A DNA stretch of 64,000 bases from NCBI GenBank assembly GCA_900313675.1, contig OMSO01000002.1, positions 1 through 64,000 of the forward strand, in the 5' to 3' direction. Shown one piece after another: positions 27,487-35,659 of the stretch (positions are counted from its first letter, which is position 1; each line of letters starts with the position of its first letter). A program made the translations under genes and the position numbers. Source of the stretch: an uncultured Fibrobacter sp. GTDB taxonomy: Bacteria > Fibrobacterota > Fibrobacteria > Fibrobacterales > Fibrobacteraceae. The notes under the pieces are model-generated. The model had not been told where the DNA came from. It saw only the letters and a list, made by a program, of their open reading frames with translations, and made no database searches.

Positions 27487-28299
27487 ATGCAGGTGACCCC
27501 AATCGGCACATTCTACGGTGATGCAGTTTACAAGTACGACGCTCCTCGGCAGGGGAGGCTCTTTGTGGGGCATCCGGGCCGTATCGAACTGAAGCCGGGG
27601 CAGAACTTTGAGATGGCGCTCCGTGACCTGGACGGCTTTGAACGCATCTGGGTCATATTCCAGTTTCACGAGAACGAGGGCTGGCGTCCGACGACGCGCC
27701 CGCCGGTGCCGCCCAAGGGCAAGGACCGCGTAGGGACATTCGCCAGTCGCAGTCCTTACCGCCCGAACCCCATCGGGCTTAGTTGCGTGCGACTTCTGAA
27801 AGTCGATGGACTTACTTTGTATGTGGACGAAGCGGACCTGCTGAATGGTACTCCGGTGCTGGACATCAAACCCTACATCCCTATGGCGGATGCCTTTCCC
27901 GATGCCAAGGCGGGCTGGGTGGAGGAACAGGAGGGCGACTTGTGGACTGTCGAAATGTCCGAAACATTTGCAGCCCAGTCCCGTTGGATTGCGGAACACA
28001 GTGACTTTGATTTGGAAAGTTTTGCCCGAGTGCAACTTTCTCGCGGGAATTTCTCCAAAGATGTTTTTGACAGCTCGCGCCGCCGCCTGACCATCAATGA
28101 AATTGAAAAAAACGGTGTGCTTGCCTACCGCACCTTCCGAATTCATTTTTGCTATGACGAAGCCGCCAACAAGGTTGTTTTACAACAAATTAGCAGTGGC
28201 TATACGGACGAAGAACTGAAAATTGGGGCCGAAGATAAGTACGGGGATAAGCAGATTCATCGAGAATTTCTATCTGCTAAGATTCAGCCTTTTGTGTAA
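27487..28299 (+). CDS. trmO: tRNA (adenine37-N6)-methyltransferase, TrmO/TsaA family
   Basis: TrmO adds a methyl group to t6A at position 37 of tRNA-Thr. The TsaA-like beta-barrel covers the first 150 residues: VTPIGTF, DGFERIWVIFQFHEN, VGTFASRSPYRPNPIGLSCVRLL and LDIKPYIP are the family's SAM and tRNA contacts. A C-terminal extension (residues 170-270) matches the longer E. coli type. ATG 27487 is chosen because the family start MxxxxIG lies there. It diverges from prfA across 47 bases. Confidence 0.92.
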   Translation: MQVTPIGTFYGDAVYKYDAPRQGRLFVGHPGRIELKPGQNFEMALRDLDGFERIWVIFQFHENEGWRPTTRPPVPPKGKDRVGTFASRSPYRPNPIGLSCVRLLKVDGLTLYVDEADLLNGTPVLDIKPYIPMADAFPDAKAGWVEEQEGDLWTVEMSETFAAQSRWIAEHSDFDLESFARVQLSRGNFSKDVFDSSRRRLTINEIEKNGVLAYRTFRIHFCYDEAANKVVLQQISSGYTDEELKIGAEDKYGDKQIHREFLSAKIQPFV

Positions 28300-28456
28300 A
28301 TAAAAAATTACACTGACTAAAATTCCTTGGAAAGTGTTCTCTAAACGTTCCCTAATTGCATTTGTTTCTTTTGTTAGAAAAAAATATATTGTGTCTTGGT
28401 TTGTTTTGCGCATTTTTTATTATTTTTAAGGCAACTAAAAACCAAAGGAGTTCTCT

Positions 28457-29776
28457 ATGAATTTGAAATCCGCTTTCGCTTTGCTCGCCGCTGGCACCTT
28501 CCTGGCTGCTTGCGGTGCTGACGAAGTTGTCAACATTAACGACGAAGCCAAGGACAAGGCGACCATCACCCTGAAAGTGATGGACAACCACGATGGTTCC
28601 GCCATCGAGGGTGCCACCGTCTATTCCGTCGTAGACGACGAATCCGTGAAGTCCGACGAGCTTGGCCTATCTATCTGGGAAAAGCAGGTGCTTGGCACTC
28701 ACGCCTTCCAGATTTCCAAGGAAGGTTACGCCACCATTCTTACGGCGGTGACTTTGAACGAACAGGGACAGGGCAACGTGGCCCGCGTCGGTGACGAAAT
28801 TGTTCCGGTGGAAATGTACAAGACTGGCGTGACTGCCAGCGGCACGGTCCTCTACACGGATGACAAGGGAAATAGGGTCGCGGCCAAGGAAGTGACGGTG
28901 TATGCCTCCCTGCCTTCCTCCTTTGTTCCTTCCGAACTTTCTACCAAGACTGACAAGAATGGCGAGTACAAGTTCGAAAACCTCCCTGAAGGTGTTGAAA
29001 TCGACATTTCGGTGGGCCAGGCTTCCTTTGACAAGAAGAATTATGCTGTCGTGGGTGAAACCACTGTCGGGGGTTCTACTTACAGGGCTGGCGATGCCAT
29101 TAAGATTCCTCTAATCAGCATGAGCAAGGTGGCCGGTCAGCTGGTGCTTGTTTCCAGCAACTTGGACAAGATTGATTCCAACTCTTCTGTCACCCTGACA
29201 TTCTCCGCAGAACTGGTTGCGGACTCTGTGAAGACCAGCAAGTGGAGCGTTGAAGATGGAAACGGCCGCGACCAGATGGTGTCCGTGTCCCTGGGTTCCG
29301 ACAAGAAGTCCATTACCATCAAGTTGATTGATGGCTTCTGGAGCAAGACCTCCACCTACTATGTTGAAGGCTATGCCTATTCTACCGAAGGTGCTTCTGT
29401 AGAAGTGGATAAGAATTTCAAAGTCGGAGCCTCCGGAGCTGGCGCTGTTCCTGAAAATGTTACATTGAAGGCTGCAGCCGATGAAGATTATCCCGAGACT
29501 CGGGTTGTCTTGACATGGACTGCTCCTAAAGGCGCTGTGAGCGGTTATACCTTGTGGTACAAGAATGTCACTCAGAAAATGAGTGCCTATGAGGTTGTCA
29601 ATTCTAGTTATTATACCTTGAGCACTCTTGATTCGAAGGTGACTGTTCGCTTGACTAATCTTGGAGAGGAAGGAGACAAACTTTCTTTCAAGCTGATTCC
29701 TTACAACACCAATGGCACTGCCGATGTGACCAAGGCCAAGGCTGTGGAATACACCATCCCCACATCGGAGTTGTAG
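28457..29776 (+). CDS. Surface lipoprotein with carboxypeptidase-regulatory and Ig/FN3-like domains
   Basis: A 439-residue lipoprotein (lipobox LAAC) with a strong ribosome-binding site (AAAGGAGTTCTCTATG). Two CarboxypepD_reg-like beta-sandwiches follow (GSAIEGATVYSVVDDE and TKTDKNGEYKFENLPEG), then an Ig-like domain resembling Big_5 (LDKIDSNSSVTLTFSAEL) and a fibronectin type III-like domain near the end (TRVVLTWTAPKGAVSGYTLW). It looks like a surface adhesin or binding protein; ligand unknown. The AT-rich 155-bp spacer upstream probably carries the promoter. Confidence 0.82.
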   Translation: MNLKSAFALLAAGTFLAACGADEVVNINDEAKDKATITLKVMDNHDGSAIEGATVYSVVDDESVKSDELGLSIWEKQVLGTHAFQISKEGYATILTAVTLNEQGQGNVARVGDEIVPVEMYKTGVTASGTVLYTDDKGNRVAAKEVTVYASLPSSFVPSELSTKTDKNGEYKFENLPEGVEIDISVGQASFDKKNYAVVGETTVGGSTYRAGDAIKIPLISMSKVAGQLVLVSSNLDKIDSNSSVTLTFSAELVADSVKTSKWSVEDGNGRDQMVSVSLGSDKKSITIKLIDGFWSKTSTYYVEGYAYSTEGASVEVDKNFKVGASGAGAVPENVTLKAAADEDYPETRVVLTWTAPKGAVSGYTLWYKNVTQKMSAYEVVNSSYYTLSTLDSKVTVRLTNLGEEGDKLSFKLIPYNTNGTADVTKAKAVEYTIPTSEL

Positions 29777-29835
29777 TACCCCTCGATTGAGTTCAATGAA
29801 GATTCCAGCATTGTTGGAACTATAGTTGAAATTTG

Positions 29836-29866
29836 GCTCCAGGCCTTGTGCCTGGGCCTTTTTGTT
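29836..29866 (+). terminator. Rho-independent terminator
   Basis: CCAGGC CTTGT GCCTGG stem followed by GCCTTTTTG, 60 bases after the lipoprotein stop codon. Confidence 0.85.
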
Positions 29867-29968
29867 GTCCTAGTCCCTGTGTGCTTTTGACCTTCGAGGT
29901 GATTGAACCGATGAAAATAGGGGTGTCACCTAACTTTGTAAGGCCTTGTAAAAAAGTATATTTATCGT

Positions 29969-30826
29969 ATGAGTACCAGATTGATGTCTTGGCTTGGTTT
30001 GTTACTGCTTTGCTTATCATTTCTTCTGCAGGCCTGCGCCGGCTCCGAGAATGGAGGTGGCGAGGGCGGCGCTTCGGGTGATTCTGGCATGGGCGATGCC
30101 CCTTGCACCGAATGCGGGGAACGGGGCGAAATCAAGCTGAAAATTTCAAAGGAAAAGTTTTATCGGGAGTGGAACGAAGCCGCCTACGGTCGCTTGGATT
30201 CCACAGCCGTGGTTGGCGTGTTGCCCACCTTGAAGGTGACGGCTGGCCGTCCGGAAACTTGCCGCATGTGTCACAGCTATAGTGCAGACGCCCTGGACTT
30301 TGACCTGGCCCGTATCGAAGATTCCCTGTTCGTGAAGGCTTTCCCGAAGATGCGTCGGGAGCTGTTGCTGCCCGGCATGCGCCTGCCGGAATCGGACACC
30401 CTGTACATGGACAGCCTTTCGGCTTTGCTTTTGCAGACGGAATTTACCGACGGCAAAAAGCTGGAAGATTTTACGCCCTGGCAGGAGCGGGATAGCGTGG
30501 AGCAGAAGCTGGTCCGCGAGCCGCCCCTGGCCCTGCGGAACTTGCTGAACGAACTGGCCAGCCGGTACGAACTGCGTTACGTCTCTATGCCGGTGCGGCT
30601 GGACGTGTATATGGATCCGGACCTGGGAAGCAGTGGCGGTTACACCTGGAAGATCCTCTGGAGTCTTTGGGACGCTCGTTATGGAGAGTTGGTGTTCTTG
30701 GTGTATTCTGAATTTACCGCTGAGACAACCAGCCGCGTAGCTCCCGAAAAGGAGTGGGCCGTACCCTTCGCCCCCCGCCTCTGGAAGATGTTTTCTACGA
30801 ATTTGAAAAGTATAGAGAATCATTAA
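29969..30826 (+). CDS. Lipoprotein with one CxxCH motif, function unknown
   Basis: A 285-residue lipoprotein (lipobox LQAC, Cys at about 19) with a Gly/Ser/Glu-rich tether and a CxxC (CTECG). A single CRMCHS at about residue 93 fits the haem-c attachment pattern CxxCH, but nothing else resembles a cytochrome. The remainder is charged and helical, closing with aromatic strands (YTWKILWSLWDARYGELVFLVY). Not recognised. Confidence 0.7.
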   Translation: MSTRLMSWLGLLLLCLSFLLQACAGSENGGGEGGASGDSGMGDAPCTECGERGEIKLKISKEKFYREWNEAAYGRLDSTAVVGVLPTLKVTAGRPETCRMCHSYSADALDFDLARIEDSLFVKAFPKMRRELLLPGMRLPESDTLYMDSLSALLLQTEFTDGKKLEDFTPWQERDSVEQKLVREPPLALRNLLNELASRYELRYVSMPVRLDVYMDPDLGSSGGYTWKILWSLWDARYGELVFLVYSEFTAETTSRVAPEKEWAVPFAPRLWKMFSTNLKSIENH

Positions 30827-30977
30827 GTCGTGAGTTGTGAGTAATGAGTTGTGAGTTGTGGGTTGCGAGGCACTAGCCACTCGCATCTCATACCCCAAAG
30901 GGCCGCAGGCCCGACCTCACTCCTCAAAGCGAAGCGACCTCAAACCCCTAACCCCTAAATCCTAGCCCCGATCCCCT
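30827..30977. repeat. Composite intergenic repeat block with two family C stem-loops
   Basis: The whole spacer before psd is repeat. GAGTTGTGAGTAATGAG words come first, then two family C units: CCCCAAAG-GGGCCGCAGGCCC-GACCTCA (30893-30919) and CCTCAAAG-CGAAG-CGACCTCA (30922-30942), then TAACCCCTAAATCCTAGCCC. In the first unit the arms GGGCC and GGCCC pair. Confidence 0.7.
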
Positions 30978-30980
30978 AAA

Positions 30981-31832
30981 ATGAACACTCCCTTCTACAT
31001 TTTCATGAAACTCTTGCCGAAGAATGCCGCTAGCCGTGCATTCGGCGCCTTGACCCGCCTCCGTCTGCCTGTGATTTCGAAGGTGGCCCGCAATGCCTTT
31101 GCCGCCTATTACAAGCTGAACATGGAAGAGGCCGAATATCCGCTGGAGCATTACGCCAACATCGGAGAGCTGTTTATCCGGCACTTGAAACCCGGTGCCC
31201 GCCCGATTGCGGACTCTGAAATTGTTTCTCCAGTAGATGGTGTGCTTTCCCAGACGGCCACATTCGACGAAAAGCAGGAACTGATTCAGGCGAAAGGCAA
31301 GACTTACACGTTGAAGGACCTCCTCCGCGATGACGAAATGGCCAAGCGGTTTGAGGGCGGTGCTTTTGCGACGATTTATCTGGCGCCTTTCAACTACCAC
31401 CGCATTCACAGTCCTGTTGCAGGAACGGTGGTGGGTGCCAGTTACTGCCCTGGGACACTCTGGCCGGTAAATGTGGGCAGTGTTGAGCGAGTAGAAGGGC
31501 TGTTCTGCATTAACGAACGCCTTACCAGCCATATCCGCCTGGACGACGGCTCCGAGATGCTTGTGGTCAAGGTCGGGGCTACCAATGTGGGCCGTATCGG
31601 TGTGGCCTACACCGATGAGCTTCTGGTAAATGCGGGCAAGCTCCCTAGGGACTGCAAGCGTTACGACTGGAAACCCTCCAAAGAAATCCGTGTGGAAAAA
31701 GGCGGGGAGCTGGGACGCTTCGAGATGGGCAGCACCGTTATTCTCGTGGTGGACAAGAAGATCCGGGAACGCCATCCGGACCTGTTCAAGTCCAGGCTGG
31801 GCTCTGCCGTCAAGATGGGCGAGGCGCTTTAA
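30981..31832 (+). CDS. psd: Phosphatidylserine decarboxylase proenzyme
   Basis: Psd turns phosphatidylserine into phosphatidylethanolamine at the inner membrane. The 283-residue proenzyme carries IVSPVDGVLSQ, APFNYHRIHSPVAGTVV with the conserved His, and the self-cleavage site as MGST (usually LGST) in GRFEMGSTVILVV, where the Ser becomes the pyruvoyl group. Length is that of the E. coli-type enzyme. It may start an operon with the next two genes, which follow closely. Confidence 0.95.
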   Translation: MNTPFYIFMKLLPKNAASRAFGALTRLRLPVISKVARNAFAAYYKLNMEEAEYPLEHYANIGELFIRHLKPGARPIADSEIVSPVDGVLSQTATFDEKQELIQAKGKTYTLKDLLRDDEMAKRFEGGAFATIYLAPFNYHRIHSPVAGTVVGASYCPGTLWPVNVGSVERVEGLFCINERLTSHIRLDDGSEMLVVKVGATNVGRIGVAYTDELLVNAGKLPRDCKRYDWKPSKEIRVEKGGELGRFEMGSTVILVVDKKIRERHPDLFKSRLGSAVKMGEAL

Positions 31833-31857
31833 GGCCTGAATCGTTGGTGACGCCCCT

Positions 31858-32691
31858 ATGGTCTCTGCAAAACGATTTCTGCAAGACGAACCTGTCCTTG
31901 GCAGGGCGCTTCGCCTGTTTGTAGAACGCTTTGCCAATCTGGACGACCCGGTTTTGCAGGTGTCGGCTCATGCAAAAACAGACGACGAAAAAATCGCCTG
32001 GACTCTGCTTGGAACGGCCCTGTATCAGGACCTGCGTATGGACGAAATTGCCGCACTGCTTGTGGCGCTTTGTCGCAAGTTCCCCGGAGACAAACTCTGG
32101 ACTTTGCCTGTGCCCAAGGGTGGCGATATCGAGGCAGTTGTGGAGTTCGCCCTTGGAAACCGGGACTGGTCTTTGTTCAAGAACGTGGCGGGAATCTTTT
32201 GGAGCGTGGGCTTTTTTGTCCGCCGGCATGGAGACTTGAAAAACTGGATTGCAAGTTCCACTCCCGAAGAGATGTGGCGAGACCTGGGAGAGATTTATTT
32301 TATGGGAAAGCGTGGCGCGCGGCCTAAGGCCTGTGCCGCCATTTACCGCCTGTGCGGAAAGTCTCCCGCTGGTCTTGGCTATGGGGTGGGGCGAGGGCTC
32401 AAGCGTTTCCGTTGGCCGGACCTGCCTTTGACCATGGGGGCGAGACGATTCCTCTCTATCATGGGGCCTGCCCGGGAAGGCGGTTTTGCAGACCTTTCGC
32501 CTGAGCAGAAGCAGAAAATGCTGAATGATTTTTGCGTGGCCCTGTTGCCAGAAAATCCCTATGCCGTGGCTCATTCGCTTCAGTTCTACCTGGAAGAAGG
32601 GGAAGAATCCTTTATGTGCCGTGAGTGTCAGGCGAGTTGTGCCAACTGCCCGATTTTCGAGTTCTGTGATTACGGGGTGAAAGAATCATGA
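31858..32691 (+). CDS. Divergent endonuclease III-like protein with Fe-S loop
   Basis: A 277-residue, mostly helical protein whose C-terminus has five cysteines. Cys254, Cys261, Cys264 and Cys270 fit exactly the C-x6-C-x2-C-x5-C loop of the [4Fe-4S] cluster in endonuclease III and MutY (SCANCPIFEFC; this window's MutY has DCANCPLQNAC). I do not see the LPGVG helix-hairpin-helix or catalytic Lys/Asp of that superfamily, so it may bind DNA without being a glycosylase. It overlaps the next gene by four bases. Confidence 0.65.
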   Translation: MVSAKRFLQDEPVLGRALRLFVERFANLDDPVLQVSAHAKTDDEKIAWTLLGTALYQDLRMDEIAALLVALCRKFPGDKLWTLPVPKGGDIEAVVEFALGNRDWSLFKNVAGIFWSVGFFVRRHGDLKNWIASSTPEEMWRDLGEIYFMGKRGARPKACAAIYRLCGKSPAGLGYGVGRGLKRFRWPDLPLTMGARRFLSIMGPAREGGFADLSPEQKQKMLNDFCVALLPENPYAVAHSLQFYLEEGEESFMCRECQASCANCPIFEFCDYGVKES

Positions 32692-33500
32692 TCCGTTTTT
32701 TTCTCGCAATAGCCTTGTTTGCATTATGGGGTTGCTCCGAAGAGCATGTCAAGGTGGATTATTCCAAGCTCCGGTTCGAAGGCCGTAAACCTATGCGTGT
32801 TTCGGTGGATTCCGCCAAGGTGCAGGGGAACGGCTTTGTGCGTGAGGTGGACTTGCGCTATGCAACCCAGTGGGGCGATACGCTGAATGTCTCCGTGCTA
32901 GAATTTAAGGGCGACGTCTATGCGTTGGACTATTACACCAACAGCGGGCGGTTCCAGGGGTCCCATTCCATTTTGCGCGGAAAATATCTGGAGCAGAGCA
33001 TTCGCGCCGACTACCGGATTTTCGTATTCCGGCATGACAGTTTCAGGCGTTACGAACGGCGCACCCTGGAAAACTTCGTCCGTTCGGTGCCGGGGGTGCG
33101 CATCGGCTTCCCTCAGGAGTTCCTGAGTCTGCCCTTCGAACATCGGGAGACGGGTAGGACTACCATCCAGACCAAAAATTTCTTGGGTGTCAAGTCCTTT
33201 TTCCCTGTGCTGGAGCAGAGCTATTCCGACGACAATCTGGCCTGGAACGTGGCCCGCAGTTGGGACTTGGTAGAGGAATCCCGCTACCTGGAGTGGGTAA
33301 AGCAGTTGAAGCGGGCGATTCCCCGGAATATCGAACCGGACGAAGATGTCTGCTATTTCACGGCTGGAGATGGTGCCCGGGGGATGGCGACCCAGCTCTC
33401 CGGTGGACGCGTGGTGGTGGTTTGGGGCTACATGGACTGGCCCGACCTGAACCAAAAGTTCCTGGTGGCAGGCGACCGGATTTTCGAAGCACGATATTAG
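32688..33500 (+). CDS. Lipoprotein, function unknown
   Basis: A 270-residue lipoprotein (lipobox LWGC) translationally coupled to the Fe-S protein gene (ATGA overlap). It is rich in aromatic and charged residues, with beta strands such as VREVDLRYATQWGDTLNVSV, and ends with GGRVVVVWGYMDWPDLN. No family recognised. Confidence 0.75.
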   Translation: MIRFFLAIALFALWGCSEEHVKVDYSKLRFEGRKPMRVSVDSAKVQGNGFVREVDLRYATQWGDTLNVSVLEFKGDVYALDYYTNSGRFQGSHSILRGKYLEQSIRADYRIFVFRHDSFRRYERRTLENFVRSVPGVRIGFPQEFLSLPFEHRETGRTTIQTKNFLGVKSFFPVLEQSYSDDNLAWNVARSWDLVEESRYLEWVKQLKRAIPRNIEPDEDVCYFTAGDGARGMATQLSGGRVVVVWGYMDWPDLNQKFLVAGDRIFEARY

Positions 33501-33503
33501 CGG

Positions 33504-33642
33504 TTGTGAGCTCGGCACGATGTGCCTTTGAGGAATGGGCTCGCCTTGCTTAGCAAGGCTTTGAGGTTAGTTAGGCGCCTTTGGCGCGATTATTTTTGCT
33601 CATAGCTCAAAGGTGCAAAGCACCGACCTCATACCCCATACC
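33504..33642. repeat. Composite intergenic repeat block with three family C stem-loops
   Basis: On the minus strand: CCTCAAAG-GCAC ATC GTGC-CGAGCTCA (33508-33534) and CCTCAAAG-CCTTGC TAA GCAAGG-CGAG (33538-33566). On the plus strand: GCTCAAAG-GTGC AAA GCAC-CGACCTCATACC (33605-33634). Each copy has a different but self-complementary core between the same flanks. GGCGCCTTTGGCGC at 33570-33590 is a further hairpin. No gene lies here. Confidence 0.75.
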
Positions 33643-33663
33643 TGTTTTTATTATATTAAAACT

Positions 33664-33999
33664 ATGGCTATTGAAAAACTTGCAGAAACTCTTTTGGAAA
33701 AACTCCGCTTTATTACCCAGGCGGAAACAGTCATCGGAAAACCTATCCAGGCGGGCGAATCTACGGTGGTTCCCGTGAGCCGCGTGTCCGTGGGTTTCGG
33801 CTTTGGCGGTCATGCCGGCAAGGGCGATACCTCTGCCTCTGGCGGTGGGGCTTCTGTTGAACCGGTAGCGTTCTTGGTCATCAAGGGCGACGACGTGCGC
33901 GTAATGCCCATTAGCAAGGATAGCTCACTGGTGTCCAAGGTCATGGACATTGTTCCCGACGTAGTGAACAAGTTCAGCAAAAAGACTGATGCTGAATAA
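33664..33999 (+). CDS. GerW/YtfJ-family protein
   Basis: A 111-residue protein with the GerW pattern: LRFITQAETVIGKPIQAGESTVVPVSRVSVGFGFGGH, a Gly/Ser-rich loop, then EPVAFLVIKGDDVRVMPI. In Bacillus the family is needed for spore germination or cortex, but it is widespread in non-sporulating bacteria, where its role is not settled. ATG 33664 is chosen; the open frame upstream is repeat sequence. Confidence 0.87.
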   Translation: MAIEKLAETLLEKLRFITQAETVIGKPIQAGESTVVPVSRVSVGFGFGGHAGKGDTSASGGGASVEPVAFLVIKGDDVRVMPISKDSSLVSKVMDIVPDVVNKFSKKTDAE

Positions 34000-34006
34000 A
34001 TTTATC

Positions 34007-34028
34007 CGCATACGCCAAAGGCGTATGC
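34007..34028. repeat. GCATACGCC hairpin repeat
   Basis: GCATACGCC AAA GGCGTATGC is a perfect nine-pair hairpin. A shorter relative (GCATACGC TT GCGTATGC) is at 42956-42975. Confidence 0.7.
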
Positions 34029-34032
34029 CCAC

Positions 34033-34085
34033 AAAAATAACCCGCCAACCAGAGAACAAAACTCAAAGTTAAGCGGGTTATTTTG
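34033..34085. terminator. Bidirectional terminator between the gerW-like gene and serC
   Basis: AAAATAACCCGC and GCGGGTTATTTT form a twelve-pair stem with A-rich and T-rich outer ends, so it can work for both convergent genes. Confidence 0.75.
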
Positions 34086-34097
34086 TGTAAGGTAGGT

Positions 34098-34123
34098 TTT
34101 AGGGAGGGCGGAAGCCTTCCCTA
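34098..34123. repeat. TTAGGGAGGGC hairpin repeat
   Basis: TTTAGGGAGGGC and GCCTTCCCTAA pair around GGAA. A related copy is at 43049-43082. Confidence 0.55.
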
Positions 34124-34182
34124 ATCTATATTACCCCTTGAACATTGGACTTTCGCTGTCGCTCAAGTCCAAGTTCTTGGCT

Positions 34183-35289
34183 TTAGCCAAGAACTTTCTT
34201 CTCGAAGTCGCCGAGGCAGTCCACGAGAGCCTGCACGCCTTCCACCGGCATCGCGTTGTAGATGGATGCGCGGAAGCCGCCCACGGAGCGGTGACCCTTG
34301 AGCTGCTGCAGGCCGCGGGCCTTGGCGAATTCGAGGAATTCCTTGGCGAGATCATCGGCCTTGTCGGCGGCCACAACATCCTTGTTGAACACGAAGGGCA
34401 CGTTCATGATGGAGCGGTCTTCCTTGGCTGCGGTACCGACGAACACCTTGGAGTTGTCGAGAGCGCTGTAAAGGAGAGCGGCCTTGGAACGGTTCACCTT
34501 TTCGATGGCTTCCACGCCGCCGAATTCCTTGAGCCACTTGAGGGTGCGGTTCATCACGTACACGGCAAATACCGGCGGAGTGTTGAACATGTTCTTCGCG
34601 TCGATGTGGGTCTGGAAGTTCAGCATGGTGGGGATTGTGCGGTTCACCTTGCCCAGCAGGTCCTTGCGGATGATGGTCACGGTCACGCCTGCGCAGCTGA
34701 TGTTCTTCTGGGCGCCGCCGTACACAACGCCGAAGTCAGACACGTTGATCTTACGGGCGAGGAAGTCGGAGCTCACGTCGGCCATGAGGAACCCGGACTT
34801 CGGCTTCGGGATGTTGTGCCATTCCGTACCGTAGATGGTGTTGTTGGCGGTGATGTGCAGGTAGGTGGCGTTGTCGCTCATCTTCAGGTTCTTGTCAATG
34901 CGGCTGTAAGTTTCGGACTTGGTGTCGCAGGCCACGTTCACGTTACCGAACAGCTTGGCTTCTTTACAGGCCTTGTTGGCCCACACGCCGGTCAGCGCGT
35001 AGTCGGCGGTGGCATTCTGGTCCAAGAAGTTCATGGGGAGCATGCAGAACAGCAGGGAGCATCCGCCGCCCAGGAACACGATGTCGTAGTTCTCGGGAAT
35101 GCCCATGAGGTCGCGGAGGAACTGTTCGGTTTCTTCGAACATGCTTTCGATGGGCTTTGAACGGTGACTCATGGAAAGGATACTGATGCCGCTGTTGGCG
35201 TAATCGATGCAGGCAGCCGAGGCTTCCTTGAGTGCTTGTTCGGGCAGGACAGAAGGCCCTGCGCTAAAGTTATAGACTTTGTTTGCCAT
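34183..35289 (-). CDS. serC: Phosphoserine aminotransferase
   Basis: SerC makes 3-phosphoserine from 3-phosphohydroxypyruvate and glutamate in serine synthesis, using PLP. The 368-residue protein begins with NFSAGPSVLPEQAL, has SHRSKPIE, and the PLP lysine in VVYGGAQKNISCAG; GHRSVGGFRASIYNAMP is the C-terminal substrate-binding signature. The stop codon lies in the loop of a hairpin (AAGTTCTTGGC TAAA GCCAAGAACTT), which may influence the message end. Upstream, AAGGAACG lies near the ATG. Confidence 0.96.
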   Translation of the reverse strand: MANKVYNFSAGPSVLPEQALKEASAACIDYANSGISILSMSHRSKPIESMFEETEQFLRDLMGIPENYDIVFLGGGCSLLFCMLPMNFLDQNATADYALTGVWANKACKEAKLFGNVNVACDTKSETYSRIDKNLKMSDNATYLHITANNTIYGTEWHNIPKPKSGFLMADVSSDFLARKINVSDFGVVYGGAQKNISCAGVTVTIIRKDLLGKVNRTIPTMLNFQTHIDAKNMFNTPPVFAVYVMNRTLKWLKEFGGVEAIEKVNRSKAALLYSALDNSKVFVGTAAKEDRSIMNVPFVFNKDVVAADKADDLAKEFLEFAKARGLQQLKGHRSVGGFRASIYNAMPVEGVQALVDCLGDFEKKVLG

Positions 35290-35468
35290 GATTCGTTCCT
35301 TTTTTGAGGGTGGTCCCTATAGATTTTTGCGTTGCCAAATCTAGAAAAATGAAGGCTTATTCGGGGGCATTCCGAGTGGAACGAAGTGGAGTGATAAACA
35401 AAATCGATAATTGAAGCCTCTTATAGGGGTGATTTCGTTGCGTATGATTCGGGACCCGCAGATTGATT

Positions 35469-35483
35469 ATTCCAAATTGGAAT
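35469..35483. promoter_or_regulatory. Palindrome ATTCCAAATTGGAAT, candidate operator
   Basis: Perfect seven-base inverted repeat around a central A. An identical 15-mer occurs at 41598-41612, and both are followed by an AT-rich leader with GAAAA and AAATTTAC words at similar distance. Confidence 0.55.
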
Positions 35484-35558
35484 TGTCGGCCGCCGAAATT
35501 ATGGGAAAAGGCTTAACAGCATATTGTGTAAAAACAAATTTACAAAAAAAACGAAACG

Positions 35559-35600
35559 TAGTTTGTTCTAAATTATACATTTAGTTTGTTTTAGATTATA
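35559..35600 (+). promoter_or_regulatory. Two 19-bp direct repeats, candidate activator sites
   Basis: TAGTTTGTTCTAAATTATA (35559) and TAGTTTGTTTTAGATTATA (35582) start 23 bp apart, about two helical turns, some 60-100 bases before the cellulase start codon. Confidence 0.5.
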
Positions 35601-35659
35601 TTTATAAATTAACTTACCGTTTAAATTTCCTTTTTTGCAATCAGCGAAAGTGAGGCCCT

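Larger units (their letters stand above)
35290..35659 (+). promoter_or_regulatory. 370-bp gene-free promoter region of the large cellulase gene
   Basis: No gene is visible here. The left part holds the serC promoter side, and the right half is very AT-rich. It contains the palindrome at 35469, the direct repeats at 35559-35600, TATATTTATAAATT at about 35598-35611 as a possible -10 area, and GTGAGG as a weak ribosome site before the ATG at 35660. Confidence 0.55.

Noticed and set aside
29777-29968. Riboswitch before the CxxCH lipoprotein gene
   Set aside because: Apart from the terminator of the preceding gene I find no paired architecture or known aptamer motif.
30240-30300. CxxCH in the 29969 lipoprotein as a cytochrome c
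   Set aside because: A single motif, no distal Met/His context and no cytochrome maturation genes nearby; probably coincidental or metal/disulphide related.
34131-34182. Open frame running past the serC stop in another reading
   Set aside because: It is the serC hairpin and downstream spacer read through; the serC frame and C-terminus are normal.
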